Below the pieces are notes generated by a model. That model was not told where the DNA came from. It made no database searches and saw only the letters and a program-made list of their open reading frames with translations. A stretch of 64,000 bases of DNA, taken from contig NZ_AP025627.1 in the NCBI RefSeq assembly GCF_022846435.1, positions 1,088,001 through 1,152,000 of the forward strand, written 5' to 3'. The translations under genes were made by a program, and so were the position numbers. Source of the stretch: Parageobacillus sp. KH3-4 (lineage in GTDB: Bacteria > Bacillota > Bacilli > Bacillales > Anoxybacillaceae). Every line of letters starts with the position of its first letter. Within the stretch, counting starts at the first letter, position 1. Of this stretch, positions 25,003 to 35,284 are shown one piece after another.

Positions 25003-26656
25003 ATTGTTCCCCTCCTTTGGCAAGCTGGTCTGCTAGCTCAATCATCGCGATAATATTCTCCATTTTAATTTTCATTTCTCCTTCGCTTTGGGAGTTCAAA
25101 AACGCGTCTTGCAAATAATGTTCCAAATCGGCGAAATTCATTTTTGCTAAAATGTCGTCCAACTGGCCGATTACCCGTTCAAATAGGCGGATTTTTTCAT
25201 ATAGAAGCGTCAAAATATGTTCTTCCACGGTATTTTTTACAGCAAAATTGTAAATGTATACATCGCTTGTTTGCCCGAGCCGATGAACGCGGCCGATTCG
25301 CTGTTCGAGCCGCATCGGGTTCCAAGGCAAGTCATAGTTGATGACATGGCGGCAAAATTGCAAATTAATGCCTTCTCCGCCCGCTTCGGTTGCGATAAAA
25401 ACTTGCGCGTGATTTTTAAACAACTCTTTCATCCAGTCTTTTTTTCCGCGTTTAAATCCGCCGCGAAACGGGACGGAAGAGATGCCGTGCTGTTTCAAGA
25501 ACCATTGTAAATACAGCTGGGTTGCCCGGTATTCGGTAAAAATAATGACTTTTTCCTGAATCGATTGAATGAGCTGCAGCGTTTTTTCTGCCTTTGAATT
25601 GACGGAAACGGCATTGATTTTTTCCATTAGCTTGTGGAAGGAATCTGGAATCTTTCCTTCGTGTTTGTCCATCATGTTTTTTACGGTTACAAATAACGCT
25701 TCGCGGCTGCTGCACGCTTCTCGCAACATTGTAATGAGTGAAAATGGTGTGCCAAATGACAGCGCTCCGTCGTATTTTAACGCTTGTACAGCCTCATACA
25801 ATTCCCGCTCCTCTTTCGTAAATTCAATGAGCACAGTTTTTACGTGGCGCTTCGACCATTCGATGCGGGTATCAACGCGGCGGTTGCGAATCATCACTTT
25901 ATTCACAAGTGCTTTTAAATGTTCATTTGTTTGGAGAGTGCGCGTTTTTCCGTACGTTTTTGCAAAATATTCCGCGTTTCCTAAATGCCCGGGCTTCAGT
26001 AAGGAGACAAGGTTAAAAATTTCTTCAATCCGGTTTTGAATCGGCGTCGCCGTTAAGAGCAAGCAAAATTTCTTTTTTAAATTTTGGACGAACTCATAGT
26101 TTTTTGTTTTATTGTTTTTCAGTTTGTGCGCTTCATCAATAATGACCATGTCGTATTGCTGCTTGTAAATGATTTCTCGATGCGGGCTTTTTTTGGCCGT
26201 GTCGATCGAGGAGACGACGACATCGCATTGTTCCCAGACGTAGCTTTTTTTCTGTTGCACCGCAGGAATAAAAAACTTTTCATTCAGCTCCATTACCCAT
26301 TGCGACACAAGTGAGGCAGGGACGAGAATCAATGCTTTTTTGACTAATCCGCGGATCATATATTCTTTTAAAATAAGACCTGCTTCAATCGTTTTGCCAA
26401 GCCCGACTTCATCAGCGAGAATCGCTTTTCCATTCATGTGTTCAACGACTTGCCTTGCCACTTCCAGCTGGTGCGGAAGCGGAGTCAAATGCGGTAAATG
26501 TTTTGGCGCCTGCAGACCGTCAAACTCGGGCACGATCAAATGAGTAGCGGCTTCCAGCGCTAACTCATACATTTCCCAGCTGGACCAAGGCCCGTCTTTT
26601 TCGATTCGTTCGATAAATTCCTTCTTCCACGTTTCGTCCATTTCGATGTCGACCAT
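24989..26656 (-). CDS. yqhH: SNF2-family DNA/RNA-dependent ATPase (helicase-like) YqhH
   Basis: A superfamily 2 ATPase of 555 residues. Motifs: LADEVGLGKTIEAG (Walker A), DEAHKLKN (DEAH box), LLTATPIQN (motif III), and the C-terminal RecA domain with FIATEAGGEGINLQF and RIGRVHRLGQ. There is no accessory DNA-binding domain. Such proteins remodel protein-nucleic-acid complexes (RapA is a distant relative); the target here is unknown. ATG at 26656 has AAGGGAG eight bases upstream. It is divergent from the gcv operon. Confidence 0.9.
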   Translation of the reverse strand: MVDIEMDETWKKEFIERIEKDGPWSSWEMYELALEAATHLIVPEFDGLQAPKHLPHLTPLPHQLEVARQVVEHMNGKAILADEVGLGKTIEAGLILKEYMIRGLVKKALILVPASLVSQWVMELNEKFFIPAVQQKKSYVWEQCDVVVSSIDTAKKSPHREIIYKQQYDMVIIDEAHKLKNNKTKNYEFVQNLKKKFCLLLTATPIQNRIEEIFNLVSLLKPGHLGNAEYFAKTYGKTRTLQTNEHLKALVNKVMIRNRRVDTRIEWSKRHVKTVLIEFTKEERELYEAVQALKYDGALSFGTPFSLITMLREACSSREALFVTVKNMMDKHEGKIPDSFHKLMEKINAVSVNSKAEKTLQLIQSIQEKVIIFTEYRATQLYLQWFLKQHGISSVPFRGGFKRGKKDWMKELFKNHAQVFIATEAGGEGINLQFCRHVINYDLPWNPMRLEQRIGRVHRLGQTSDVYIYNFAVKNTVEEHILTLLYEKIRLFERVIGQLDDILAKMNFADLEHYLQDAFLNSQSEGEMKIKMENIIAMIELADQLAKGGEQYAAT

Positions 26657-26876
26657 TGCACCCACTCCCTTATTTTTACGAACATTACATTTACATATTT
26701 TTTAAATATACGCATATTAAATGTTATTTTCCGTTTTATTGCAGTAAAAAGTTCGGTTATTTTTTTGTTGCCGTGATCGATTTTTTGATGGTAGTATATT
26801 AGTAAAGTTAGAAAGTTAAAATTTATTTTGCGATTTTTACTAATAGTGTGCCCATTTTCTTGAAAATTATATATCG

Positions 26877-27047
26877 CGGCGGATGAGAACAAGGGGAGAG
26901 ACTACGCCACGTAGCGCCGAAGGAGCAAGCGGAAACGCGAATCTCTCAGGCAAAAAGACTCTTGTTTGACGCAGCTCTGGAGAGTGTTCACGATCCGTGA
27001 ACCACCAAAGAGGAAACCTATTGTCAATAGGGAAACTTTCAGGTGCC
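26877..27047 (+). promoter_or_regulatory. Tandem glycine riboswitch (gcvT motif)
   Basis: Two aptamer-like units are visible: the first around GGGGAGAGAC...GCCGAAGGAGCAAG...CTCTCAGGCAAAAAGAC, the second around CTCTGGAGAGTG...CACCAAAGAGG...CTTTCAGGTGCCAGGACAGAG (key parts only). This is the cooperative glycine riboswitch known upstream of gcv operons in Bacillus, where glycine binding turns transcription on. It lies directly upstream of gcvT. Confidence 0.93.
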
Positions 27048-27094
27048 AGGACAGAGCCTTCACTCATCATGAGAGGGGGGAGTCTGTCCTTTTT
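27048..27094 (+). terminator. Riboswitch-controlled terminator of the gcv operon
   Basis: AGGACAGA (27048-27055) pairs with TCTGTCCT (27083-27090) and runs into T. The left arm overlaps the end of the second aptamer, so ligand binding should compete with this hairpin. Confidence 0.85.
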
Positions 27095-27125
27095 GCGTTT
27101 ATGTAAAAATTTAGGAGGGAACGCA

Positions 27126-28220
27126 ATGCTAAAACGCACGCCGTTATTCGCTGTTTACAAGCGTTATGGAGCTAAAATGATCGATTTTGGCGGATGGGAG
27201 CTCCCTGTCCAATTTTCCAGTATTAAAGAAGAACATGAAGCAGTGCGCACGCGCGCCGGTTTATTCGATGTATCACATATGGGGGAGTTTGTCGTCAAAG
27301 GAAATGACAGCCTTTCGTTTTTGCAAAGAATGATGACGAACGATATAGCGAAATTAGGAAACGGCCGTGCGCAATATACGCTGATGTGTTATGAAGATGG
27401 CGGAACGGTGGATGACCTGTTAATTTATAAAAAAGCGGATGGCCATTATCTTCTCGTTGTCAACGCCGCCAATACCGAGAAAGATTTTGCATGGCTGAAT
27501 GAACACTTAGTTGGTGATGTGGAGCTAGTCAACATTTCTCAGGAAATTGCTCAGCTTGCTTTGCAAGGGCCGCTTGCAGAAAAAGTGTTGCAAAAACTAA
27601 CGAATACGAAGTTATCGGCAATCCAATTTTTCTCGTTTCAAGATGATGTAAATATTAACGGTGTGAAAGCGCTCGTTTCCCGCACGGGTTATACCGGGGA
27701 AGACGGATTTGAAATTTATTGCCGCGCAGAAGATGCCGTAGCGCTCTGGGACACGATTTTAGCAGCAGGAAAAGAAGAAGGCGTGCTTCCATGCGGACTG
27801 GGTGCGCGCGATACCCTCCGTTTTGAAGCGGCATTGCCGCTTTACGGCCAAGAGCTGTCAAAAGATATTACGCCAATTGAGGCAGGGCTTGGATTTGCGG
27901 TAAAAACGAACAAAAATGCCGATTTTATCGGAAAAGACGTGTTAAAAAAACAAAAAGAAGAAGGAACGGCGCGAAAACTGATCGGCATCGAAATGATTGA
28001 CAAAGGCATTCCGCGCCACGGCTATAAGGTATTTGCCAATGGGGAAGAAATCGGCTTTATTACGACAGGCACGCAATCGCCGACATTAAAGAAAAATATC
28101 GGTTTAGCGCTGATAAAATCGGAATTTGCCGAGGTCAATACGGAACTGGAAATCGAAATCCGCAGCAAACGTTTAAAAGCAAAAGTAGTCGCGACGCCGT
28201 TTTATAAGCGGGCGAAGTAA
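27126..28220 (+). CDS. gcvT: Glycine cleavage system T protein (aminomethyltransferase)
   Basis: Releases ammonia from the aminomethyl-lipoyl arm of GcvH and passes the methylene group to tetrahydrofolate. The 364-residue protein begins [28 protein letters not shown] and has the folate-binding DVSHMGEF and the C-terminal barrel ([18 protein letters not shown] region). ATG at 27126 follows TTTAGGAGGGAACGCA. First gene of the operon under the glycine riboswitch. Confidence 0.97.
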   Translation: MLKRTPLFAVYKRYGAKMIDFGGWELPVQFSSIKEEHEAVRTRAGLFDVSHMGEFVVKGNDSLSFLQRMMTNDIAKLGNGRAQYTLMCYEDGGTVDDLLIYKKADGHYLLVVNAANTEKDFAWLNEHLVGDVELVNISQEIAQLALQGPLAEKVLQKLTNTKLSAIQFFSFQDDVNINGVKALVSRTGYTGEDGFEIYCRAEDAVALWDTILAAGKEEGVLPCGLGARDTLRFEAALPLYGQELSKDITPIEAGLGFAVKTNKNADFIGKDVLKKQKEEGTARKLIGIEMIDKGIPRHGYKVFANGEEIGFITTGTQSPTLKKNIGLALIKSEFAEVNTELEIEIRSKRLKAKVVATPFYKRAK

Positions 28221-28242
28221 GAGGAAAAAGGGGAGAAGGGAC

Positions 28243-29581
28243 ATGCTTCATCGCTATTTGCCGATGACAGAAGAAGATAAGCGGGAAATGTTGAAAGTAA
28301 TTGGCGTTGATTCGATTGATGATTTGTTTGCCGATATTCCGGAAAGCGTGCGTTTTCGCGGCGAGCTAAATATAAAAAAAGCGAAATCGGAACTGGAACT
28401 GTTTAAAGAACTGTCCGCGCTTGCCGCGAAAAACGCGGATGCGAAAAAATATACGTCTTTTTTAGGCGCAGGAGTGTACGATCATTACATTCCGGCAATT
28501 GTCGATCATGTGATTTCGCGTTCGGAATTTTACACGGCGTATACCCCGTATCAGCCGGAAATCTCGCAAGGCGAACTGCAAGCGATTTTCGAGTTTCAAA
28601 CGATGATTTGCGAGCTGACGGGGATGGATGTGGCCAATTCTTCCATGTACGATGGCGGCACGGCGTTGGCGGAAGCGATGCTGTTAAGCGCGGCGCATAC
28701 GAAAAAGAAGAAAGTGCTACTAGCGAAAACCGTTCATCCGGAATACCGTGATGTCGTGAAAACATACGCAAAAGGGCAGCGGCTTCATGTAGTGGAAATT
28801 CCGTTTCAACATGGTGCAACCGATTTAGAAGTGTTAAAGGCGGAAATGGATGATGAAGTCGCTTGCGTCATCGTTCAATATCCAAACTTTTTCGGACAGA
28901 TCGAACCGCTAAAAGACATCGAACCGATAGCCCATAGCAGCAAAAGCATGTTCGTTGTCACAAGCAATCCGCTTGCTCTCGGCATTCTTGCTCCGCCTGG
29001 AAAATTTGGCGCAGATATTGTCGTCGGCGATGTCCAGCCGTTTGGCATTCCAATGCAATTTGGCGGACCGCATTGCGGCTATTTTGCCGTCAAAGCCGAA
29101 TTAATGCGGAAAATTCCGGGCCGCCTTGTCGGACAGACGACAGACGAGGAAGGGCGCCGGGGGTTTGTGCTGACATTGCAAGCGCGCGAGCAGCACATTC
29201 GCCGCGATAAAGCGACGTCCAATATTTGCTCGAACCAAGCGCTGAACGCACTCGCCGCGTCGGTGGCGATGACGGCGCTTGGCAAAAAAGGCATAAAAGA
29301 GATGGCGACGATGAATATACAAAAAGCGCAGTACGCGAAAAACGAATTTATTAAACATGGATTTGCTGTGCCGTTTACCGGTCCGTTTTTCAACGAATTC
29401 GTTGTCCGTCTTCATAAGCCGGTAGCGGAAGTAAATAAGCAGCTTCTGCAAAAAGGAATCATCGGCGGCTACGATGTCGGCCGCGATTATCCGGAATTGC
29501 AAAACCATATGTTAATTGCGGTGACCGAATTACGGACAAAAGAAGAAATCGACACGTTCGTAAAAGAATTGGGGGATTGCC

Positions 29582-29589
<8 letters not shown>
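28243..29589 (+). CDS. gcvPA: Glycine dehydrogenase (decarboxylating) subunit 1
   Basis: One of the two chains that form the P protein in Bacillaceae, where the E. coli GcvP is split. The 448-residue chain matches the N-terminal half of GcvP and lacks the PLP-binding lysine, which is in GcvPB. ATG at 28243 follows AAAGGGGAGAAGGGAC; the end overlaps gcvPB by 8 nt. Product CO2 and an aminomethyl group on lipoyl-GcvH; gcvH is not in the window. Confidence 0.96.
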
Positions 29590-31039
<1,450 letters not shown>

Positions 31040-31054
31040 AATGAATGTTGCAAG

Positions 31055-31089
31055 CGATTCATTCCGCTGGGAATGGATCGTTTGTTTTT
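31055..31089 (+). terminator. Terminator of the gcv operon
   Basis: CGATTCATTCC pairs with GGAATGGATCG (one G-T pair), loop GCTG, followed by TTTGTTTTT. Confidence 0.88.
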
Positions 31090-31141
31090 ATACATTAAGA
31101 ATAAGAAAAAGTAGTAAAATAATAGTAAAGGAAGTGAGAAG

Positions 31142-31867
31142 ATGCTCATCGGCTACATACAGGAAATCATGCGTTATCCTGTCAAATCGTTTCAAGGAGA
31201 AAGTGTACAAAAAACGAGAGTGATGGATTACGGGCTGTATGGTGATCGAAGCCATGCATTTTTGGATGAAACGAGGCCAGGGAAGTTTTTAACGATTACG
31301 CAATTTCCAGAAATGACTCAGTACCGCTCGAAATTTAGCGGTGAAGAAAGTTTAGAGGAATATCCAGCCGTGGAAATCATTGCTCCAGACGGAACTTGCT
31401 ATCAATGGGGCGATAAAGAACTGACAAAGGAAATCGAAAGGAAATCAAAACGGAAAGTCTCCTTCATTCGTTATGCTCCCGATCATGTTCCTCTTGGAGC
31501 AATTGAAGAAGAACATATTCAATTCGTAACGGACGCTTCTGTACAAAAGCTGGCGGAAATATGGGGGAAACGGGTCGATTATCGACGGTTTCGCCCGAAT
31601 TTATTGCTGTCATTAGTTCATAAAGTGCCTTTTATCGAGGAAACGTGGTTTGGGCGGCGACTGAAAATTGGCAAAGAGGTAGAAATTCAGATAAAAAGGC
31701 ATTGCGAACGGTGCATGATTATCACTGTTGAACCGGAAACAGGGGAAAAGGATCATTCGCTATTAAAAACGGTTGTCCAACACCGAAATAATTATTTTGG
31801 CGTTTATGCTTCTGTCATCAAGACGGGAGAAATTCATGTCGGCGATGAAGTGTATCTTTTAGACTAA
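31142..31867 (+). CDS. MOSC domain protein
   Basis: A 241-residue protein with an N-terminal MOSC beta-barrel (IMRYPVKSFQGESV, GDRSHAF) and a C-terminal MOSC domain containing RHCERCMIITVEPETG, where the second Cys is the residue that binds molybdenum cofactor in family members such as YiiM and mARC. No ferredoxin or PLP domain is attached. Likely a molybdenum-cofactor-dependent reductase or carrier; substrate unknown. ATG at 31142 follows AAAGGAAGTGAGAAG. It is inserted between gcvPB and yqhL, which adjoin in B. subtilis. Confidence 0.88.
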   Translation: MLIGYIQEIMRYPVKSFQGESVQKTRVMDYGLYGDRSHAFLDETRPGKFLTITQFPEMTQYRSKFSGEESLEEYPAVEIIAPDGTCYQWGDKELTKEIERKSKRKVSFIRYAPDHVPLGAIEEEHIQFVTDASVQKLAEIWGKRVDYRRFRPNLLLSLVHKVPFIEETWFGRRLKIGKEVEIQIKRHCERCMIITVEPETGEKDHSLLKTVVQHRNNYFGVYASVIKTGEIHVGDEVYLLD

Positions 31868-31954
31868 TGGCTGCAGGATAAATACGGACTTGTTTCGAGA
31901 AGCAATGTTCATATCTGAAACGGACAAGTTCCTTTCTCTGCAAAAATGTAAAAG

Positions 31955-31976
31955 AGATGAATTCATCTGCTTTTTA
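31955..31976 (+). terminator. Possible weak terminator after the MOSC gene
   Basis: AGATG and CATCT enclose an AATT loop, followed by GCTTTTTATT. The stem is only five base pairs. Confidence 0.4.
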
Positions 31977-32014
31977 TTGACATAAAAATTATGTTAGTTT
32001 AGTATATAAACTAA
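31977..32014 (+). promoter_or_regulatory. Sigma-A promoter with embedded XylR-like operator
   Basis: A perfect TTGACA (31977-31982) is 17 bp from TAGTAT (32000-32005). TTAGTTTA (31994-32001) and TAAACTAA (32007-32014) form a perfect inverted repeat that overlaps the -10. The outer arms match those of the XylR operator of Bacillus (TTAGTTT...AAACTAA), though this site is shorter. The ROK regulator 285 bp downstream is the obvious candidate to bind it. Confidence 0.65.
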
Positions 32015-32049
32015 TGTGATTAAACAGAAACAGTGATTCGTTTTTATTT

Positions 32050-32293
32050 TTGCACATCATAGAGGAAATAAAAGACTGGGCAACACCGACTGAGTAGAGT
32101 GCGGAATCCGTTTTGGCCGTGGGCGATCGGCGGATGACAGGAAAAAGTAAACGCCGAAGAATTGCTGCGTGCGTTTGCGTATGTCATGGCTCACGAGATA
32201 AACTGTTTTCATATAGCCGCTGTCGATGGATATTGGCCAGAGGCTCATCCGCCTATTCGCGCGGCATACGAAAAAAGGTTGCAGAAGGAATGA
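32050..32293 (+). pseudogene. Possible remnant of a gene between operator and ROK repressor
   Basis: No intact gene fills the 432 bases between the MOSC gene and the repressor. Three short coding-like stretches follow one another in changing frames: one ending IIEEIKDWATPTE, one with NPFWPWAIGG, and a longer one (about 50 codons) with AEELLRAFAYVMAHEI and AVDGYWPEAHPPIRAAYEKRL, ending in TGA at 32291-32293. I do not recognise the source. It may be the tail of a gene once driven by the XylR-like promoter, or simply a leader. Confidence 0.3.
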
Positions 32294-32299
32294 ACGTAT

Positions 32300-33493
32300 A
32301 TGGTGCGAACAGGAAATATAGGACTCGTCAAAAAAATCAATAAACAGATCGTATTAAAGCTGATTCGCGAAAAAAATAATATTTCGCGGGCGGAGATCGC
32401 CAAAATCACCGGATTAAACAAGGCGACGGTATCAGCGTTAGTCGATGAATTAATTTCCGAACATTTTGTCAGCGAAAGCGGAATTGGCGTTTCCACCGGC
32501 GGACGCCGGCCGCTCATGCTCCGTTTTAACGAAGCGGCTGGCTCATTAATCGGCATAGAGTTAGGGGTCAACTACATTTATGCTGTGTTAACTGATTTAA
32601 ATGGCGAAATCATTTGGGAAAAGATGTGCCATTTCCGTGCCAATGAAAAGCAGGAAGCAATCATTCAAAAAATGATCGCGATGATTCACGAAGCCATTCG
32701 CCAGGCGCCGACTACTCCGTATGGAATAATGGGCATCGGTATTGGCGTGCCGGGGATTGTAAATACAGAGGAAGGGATTGTCATATTTGCGCCAAACCTT
32801 CATTGGGACCATGTTGCTCTCGCTTCCATTCTTCAAAAACAATGGCCAAATTATCCGATTATTATTGAAAACGAAGCCAAACTGGCGGCGCTTGGCGAGA
32901 AATGGTTTGGCGCCGGCAAAGAGTTTGCGAATTTTGTGTATATCAGCGCGGGAATCGGGATCGGCGCCGGGATCATCATTCACAACCAGTTATACCGCGG
33001 TATTGATGGCATTGCCGGCGAAATCGGTCATCATGTCATTGACATTCACGGCATTCGCTGCAGCTGCGGCAATAACGGATGCTGGGAGATGTACGCGTCA
33101 GAAAAGTATATCCAGCGCCGGCTCGAACAAGAAAATTATTATTCCATGCTAGAAGACTTTTCTGTGGAAAAAGTGCGTGCATTGGCCGAACGCGGCGACA
33201 AGAAAATGGCGCAAATATTGGCGGAGGTCGGCCGCTACCTGGGGATTGGCATTTTACATATCATTTATGCGTATAACCCGGAAGCCGTTATTGTCGGCAG
33301 TACGATTGGCAAGGTGGGCAAATGGGTGCTGGAGCCGGCACGGGACGAAGTCAAAAAAAGGATATTAGTGAAAAATGGGAACGGCCCGTTCATTATTCCA
33401 TCGCAGTTATTGGAAAAAAGCTGTGCAATTGGCGCTGTGGCTTCCGTATTAGAAAAAGTAGTGATGCCTTCGGAGTTAGAAGTCATTTCATAG
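32300..33493 (+). CDS. ROK family transcriptional repressor, XylR-like
   Basis: A 397-residue repressor: winged helix-turn-helix at the N terminus (ISRAEIAKITGLNKATVSALVDELI, key residues), then a ROK sugar-binding domain with the zinc motif CSCGNNGCWE and a degenerate ATP loop. Architecture and length match XylR/NagC-type repressors. The XylR-like operator upstream suggests control by xylose or a related sugar, possibly with autoregulation. No sugar genes adjoin, so the regulon must lie elsewhere or be lost. ATG at 32300 follows AGAAGGAATGAACGTAT. Confidence 0.85.
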   Translation: MVRTGNIGLVKKINKQIVLKLIREKNNISRAEIAKITGLNKATVSALVDELISEHFVSESGIGVSTGGRRPLMLRFNEAAGSLIGIELGVNYIYAVLTDLNGEIIWEKMCHFRANEKQEAIIQKMIAMIHEAIRQAPTTPYGIMGIGIGVPGIVNTEEGIVIFAPNLHWDHVALASILQKQWPNYPIIIENEAKLAALGEKWFGAGKEFANFVYISAGIGIGAGIIIHNQLYRGIDGIAGEIGHHVIDIHGIRCSCGNNGCWEMYASEKYIQRRLEQENYYSMLEDFSVEKVRALAERGDKKMAQILAEVGRYLGIGILHIIYAYNPEAVIVGSTIGKVGKWVLEPARDEVKKRILVKNGNGPFIIPSQLLEKSCAIGAVASVLEKVVMPSELEVIS

Positions 33494-33504
33494 CAGTCTA
33501 ACCG

Positions 33505-33539
33505 GGTGCCCTAAAAGTTTTTTAGGGCACCTTATTTTT
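33505..33539 (+). terminator. Terminator after the ROK gene
   Basis: GGTGCCCTAAAA pairs with TTTTAGGGCACC, followed by TTATTTTT. Confidence 0.92.
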
Positions 33540-33611
33540 GCATAATAAATTCTTCACTTTGGCAGAAAGCAAAGCGGTGCCGACTGTTTTCTTTTATGGA
33601 CGGCAATAAGA

Positions 33612-33657
33612 AAAAAGGATAGATGAAAGCAGTCCACAGCTCTCATCTATCCTTTTT
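33612..33657. terminator. Terminator of yqhL (bidirectional)
   Basis: AAAAAGGATAGATGA and TCATCTATCCTTTTT form a perfect 15-bp stem around a 16-base loop; both strands end in T runs. Confidence 0.88.
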
Positions 33658-33665
33658 AACTGCCA

Positions 33666-34040
33666 TTAAGCTTTTTTCTTGATTTTCCCCGTCCACGTTT
33701 TAAAACCGCCTTTTAAATGGTACAAATCGCGATAGCCTTTGCGGTACAGCATTTGCGCGGCGCGGCCGCTGCGCAGCCCGTTTTGGCAGTATAAGTAAAT
33801 TGGCTGATCTTTTCGCAACTCTTTCATGCGCATGCGCAGTTGGGTCAAAGGAATATTGCGCGCCCCTAAAATATGTCCAGCCGCAAACTCATCCGGTTCG
33901 CGGACGTCAATTAATTGCGCTTTGCGGTAACCGGCGCGGAATTCTTCTTCCGTCAACGCTTTCACCATTTTTCGCTGCATCAAGTAGGTGACGACCGAAT
34001 AGATGATAATCGCGCCGAGAATGATCAATAGTACTTTCAC
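33666..34040 (-). CDS. yqhL: Membrane-anchored rhodanese-like protein YqhL
   Basis: About 124 residues: one N-terminal membrane helix (VKVLLIILGAIIIYSVVTYL) and a single rhodanese domain with the active-site loop YCQNGLRS. Family members carry persulfide sulfur. The start is GTG at 34040, eight bases after AAAGGAGG; an ATG 24 nt upstream lies before that site. B. subtilis YqhL is of similar length and lies at the same place between gcvPB and lipM. Confidence 0.88.
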   Translation of the reverse strand: MKVLLIILGAIIIYSVVTYLMQRKMVKALTEEEFRAGYRKAQLIDVREPDEFAAGHILGARNIPLTQLRMRMKELRKDQPIYLYCQNGLRSGRAAQMLYRKGYRDLYHLKGGFKTWTGKIKKKA

Positions 34041-34233
34041 AAACCAGTCCTCCTTTTTGTACATTCGCTAACATCTATTATATAAAGGTTGCTATTTGGA
34101 AGCAAAGCATTTTCATAGCGACGTCATGTAAAGAAAAAAAGAACTTTTTTCGCGACATAGCGTTTTTCTTTCCATCATTCGGATTGTTTGTTAAACTAGT
34201 AGACGCAAACTTTAAATAAAGAAGGGTTGAAGG

Positions 34234-35070
34234 ATGGCGAAAGAAGTTTGGCGTTTTATCGATTCTGGATATGGTTCTCCTTCGTTTAATATGGCGATGG
34301 ATGAGGCGCTTTTAGACTGGCATAGCGAAGGAAAAATTCCGCCAACGATTCGCTTTTACGGCTGGAATCCGCCGACACTATCGATCGGGTATTTTCAAAA
34401 AGTAGAAAAAGAAATTGATTTAGAAGCGGTAAAACGGCACGGCCTTGGATTTGTGAGACGCCCGACAGGAGGGCGCGGTGTTCTTCATGATAAAGAGCTG
34501 ACGTATAGTGTCATCGTTTCCGAAGAGCATCCTAACATGCCGAAAACGGTGACCGAGGCGTACCGGGTGATTTCGCAAGGAATTTTAGAAGGATTTCGCT
34601 TTCTAGGACTAAACGCTTATTTTGCTGTGCCAAAAACAGAAGAGGAAAAAGCGGATTTAAGAAGCCCAAGATCGGCTGTCTGTTTTGATGCGCCGTCATG
34701 GTACGAGCTCGTCGTCGAAGGACGCAAAATCGCGGGAAGCGCGCAAACGCGGCAAAAAGGAGTTATTTTGCAGCACGGCTCGATTTTGCTGGACTTAGAT
34801 GAAGATTTGCTTTTCAGCCTGTTTAAATATCCAAACGAACGGGTGAAAGAACGACTGCAGCGCAATTTTAAAAACAAAGCAGTCGCGATTAACGAATTGA
34901 CTGACCGTAAGATTACGATCGAAGAAGCGAAAGAGGCGTTTTATAAAGGATTTGAAAAAGGACTTGGCATTGTTTTAGAACCGTATACGTTATCGCAAGA
35001 AGAAATCGAGTATGTCAACGAATTGGCGCGGACGAAATATGAAAGTGACGAGTGGAATTTCCGGCGTTGA
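34234..35070 (+). CDS. lipM: Octanoyl-[GcvH]:protein octanoyltransferase LipM
   Basis: Transfers the octanoyl group from acyl carrier protein to GcvH, the first step of lipoate assembly in Bacillus. The 278-residue protein has catalytic Cys150 ([10 protein letters not shown]), [18 protein letters not shown] and the conserved lysine in [11 protein letters not shown] at 34234 follows GAAGGGTTGAAGG. Its product is needed by the glycine cleavage system encoded just upstream. Known as yqhM in B. subtilis. Confidence 0.94.
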   Translation: MAKEVWRFIDSGYGSPSFNMAMDEALLDWHSEGKIPPTIRFYGWNPPTLSIGYFQKVEKEIDLEAVKRHGLGFVRRPTGGRGVLHDKELTYSVIVSEEHPNMPKTVTEAYRVISQGILEGFRFLGLNAYFAVPKTEEEKADLRSPRSAVCFDAPSWYELVVEGRKIAGSAQTRQKGVILQHGSILLDLDEDLLFSLFKYPNERVKERLQRNFKNKAVAINELTDRKITIEEAKEAFYKGFEKGLGIVLEPYTLSQEEIEYVNELARTKYESDEWNFRR

Positions 35071-35143
35071 TGGGATTGGAGCCATGACAAAAAAGACGGG
35101 ATTTTCGTTTTTTATGTTTTTTATTTGACAAAATTAAAATATT

Positions 35144-35200
35144 TTGATCTAAACACAATATATAGTATGATTGTAACAAAAAACATACTATATATTGTTT
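35144..35200 (+). promoter_or_regulatory. Two NrdR boxes and promoter of nrdJ
   Basis: ACACAATATATAGTAT (35153-35168) and ATACTATATATTGTTT (35185-35200) match the 16-bp NrdR consensus and lie 32 bp apart centre to centre, about three helical turns, the usual NrdR arrangement. TTGATC (35144-35149) and TATGAT (35166-35171) form a promoter with 16-bp spacing; the first box covers its spacer. Repression by NrdR with dATP is expected. Confidence 0.82.
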
Positions 35201-35284
35201 TTTTATGACTAATATGGTAAGGTAAAAAAGACAGGACATGCAGACAGAAAAACGATGAATAAAAAGAAGAGGAGAGATTCGAGA

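Noticed and set aside
35153-35207. Long inverted repeat plus T run as an intrinsic terminator after lipM
   Set aside because: The arms are two NrdR boxes at typical spacing in front of nrdJ; the stem is almost pure A/T and would be a poor terminator.
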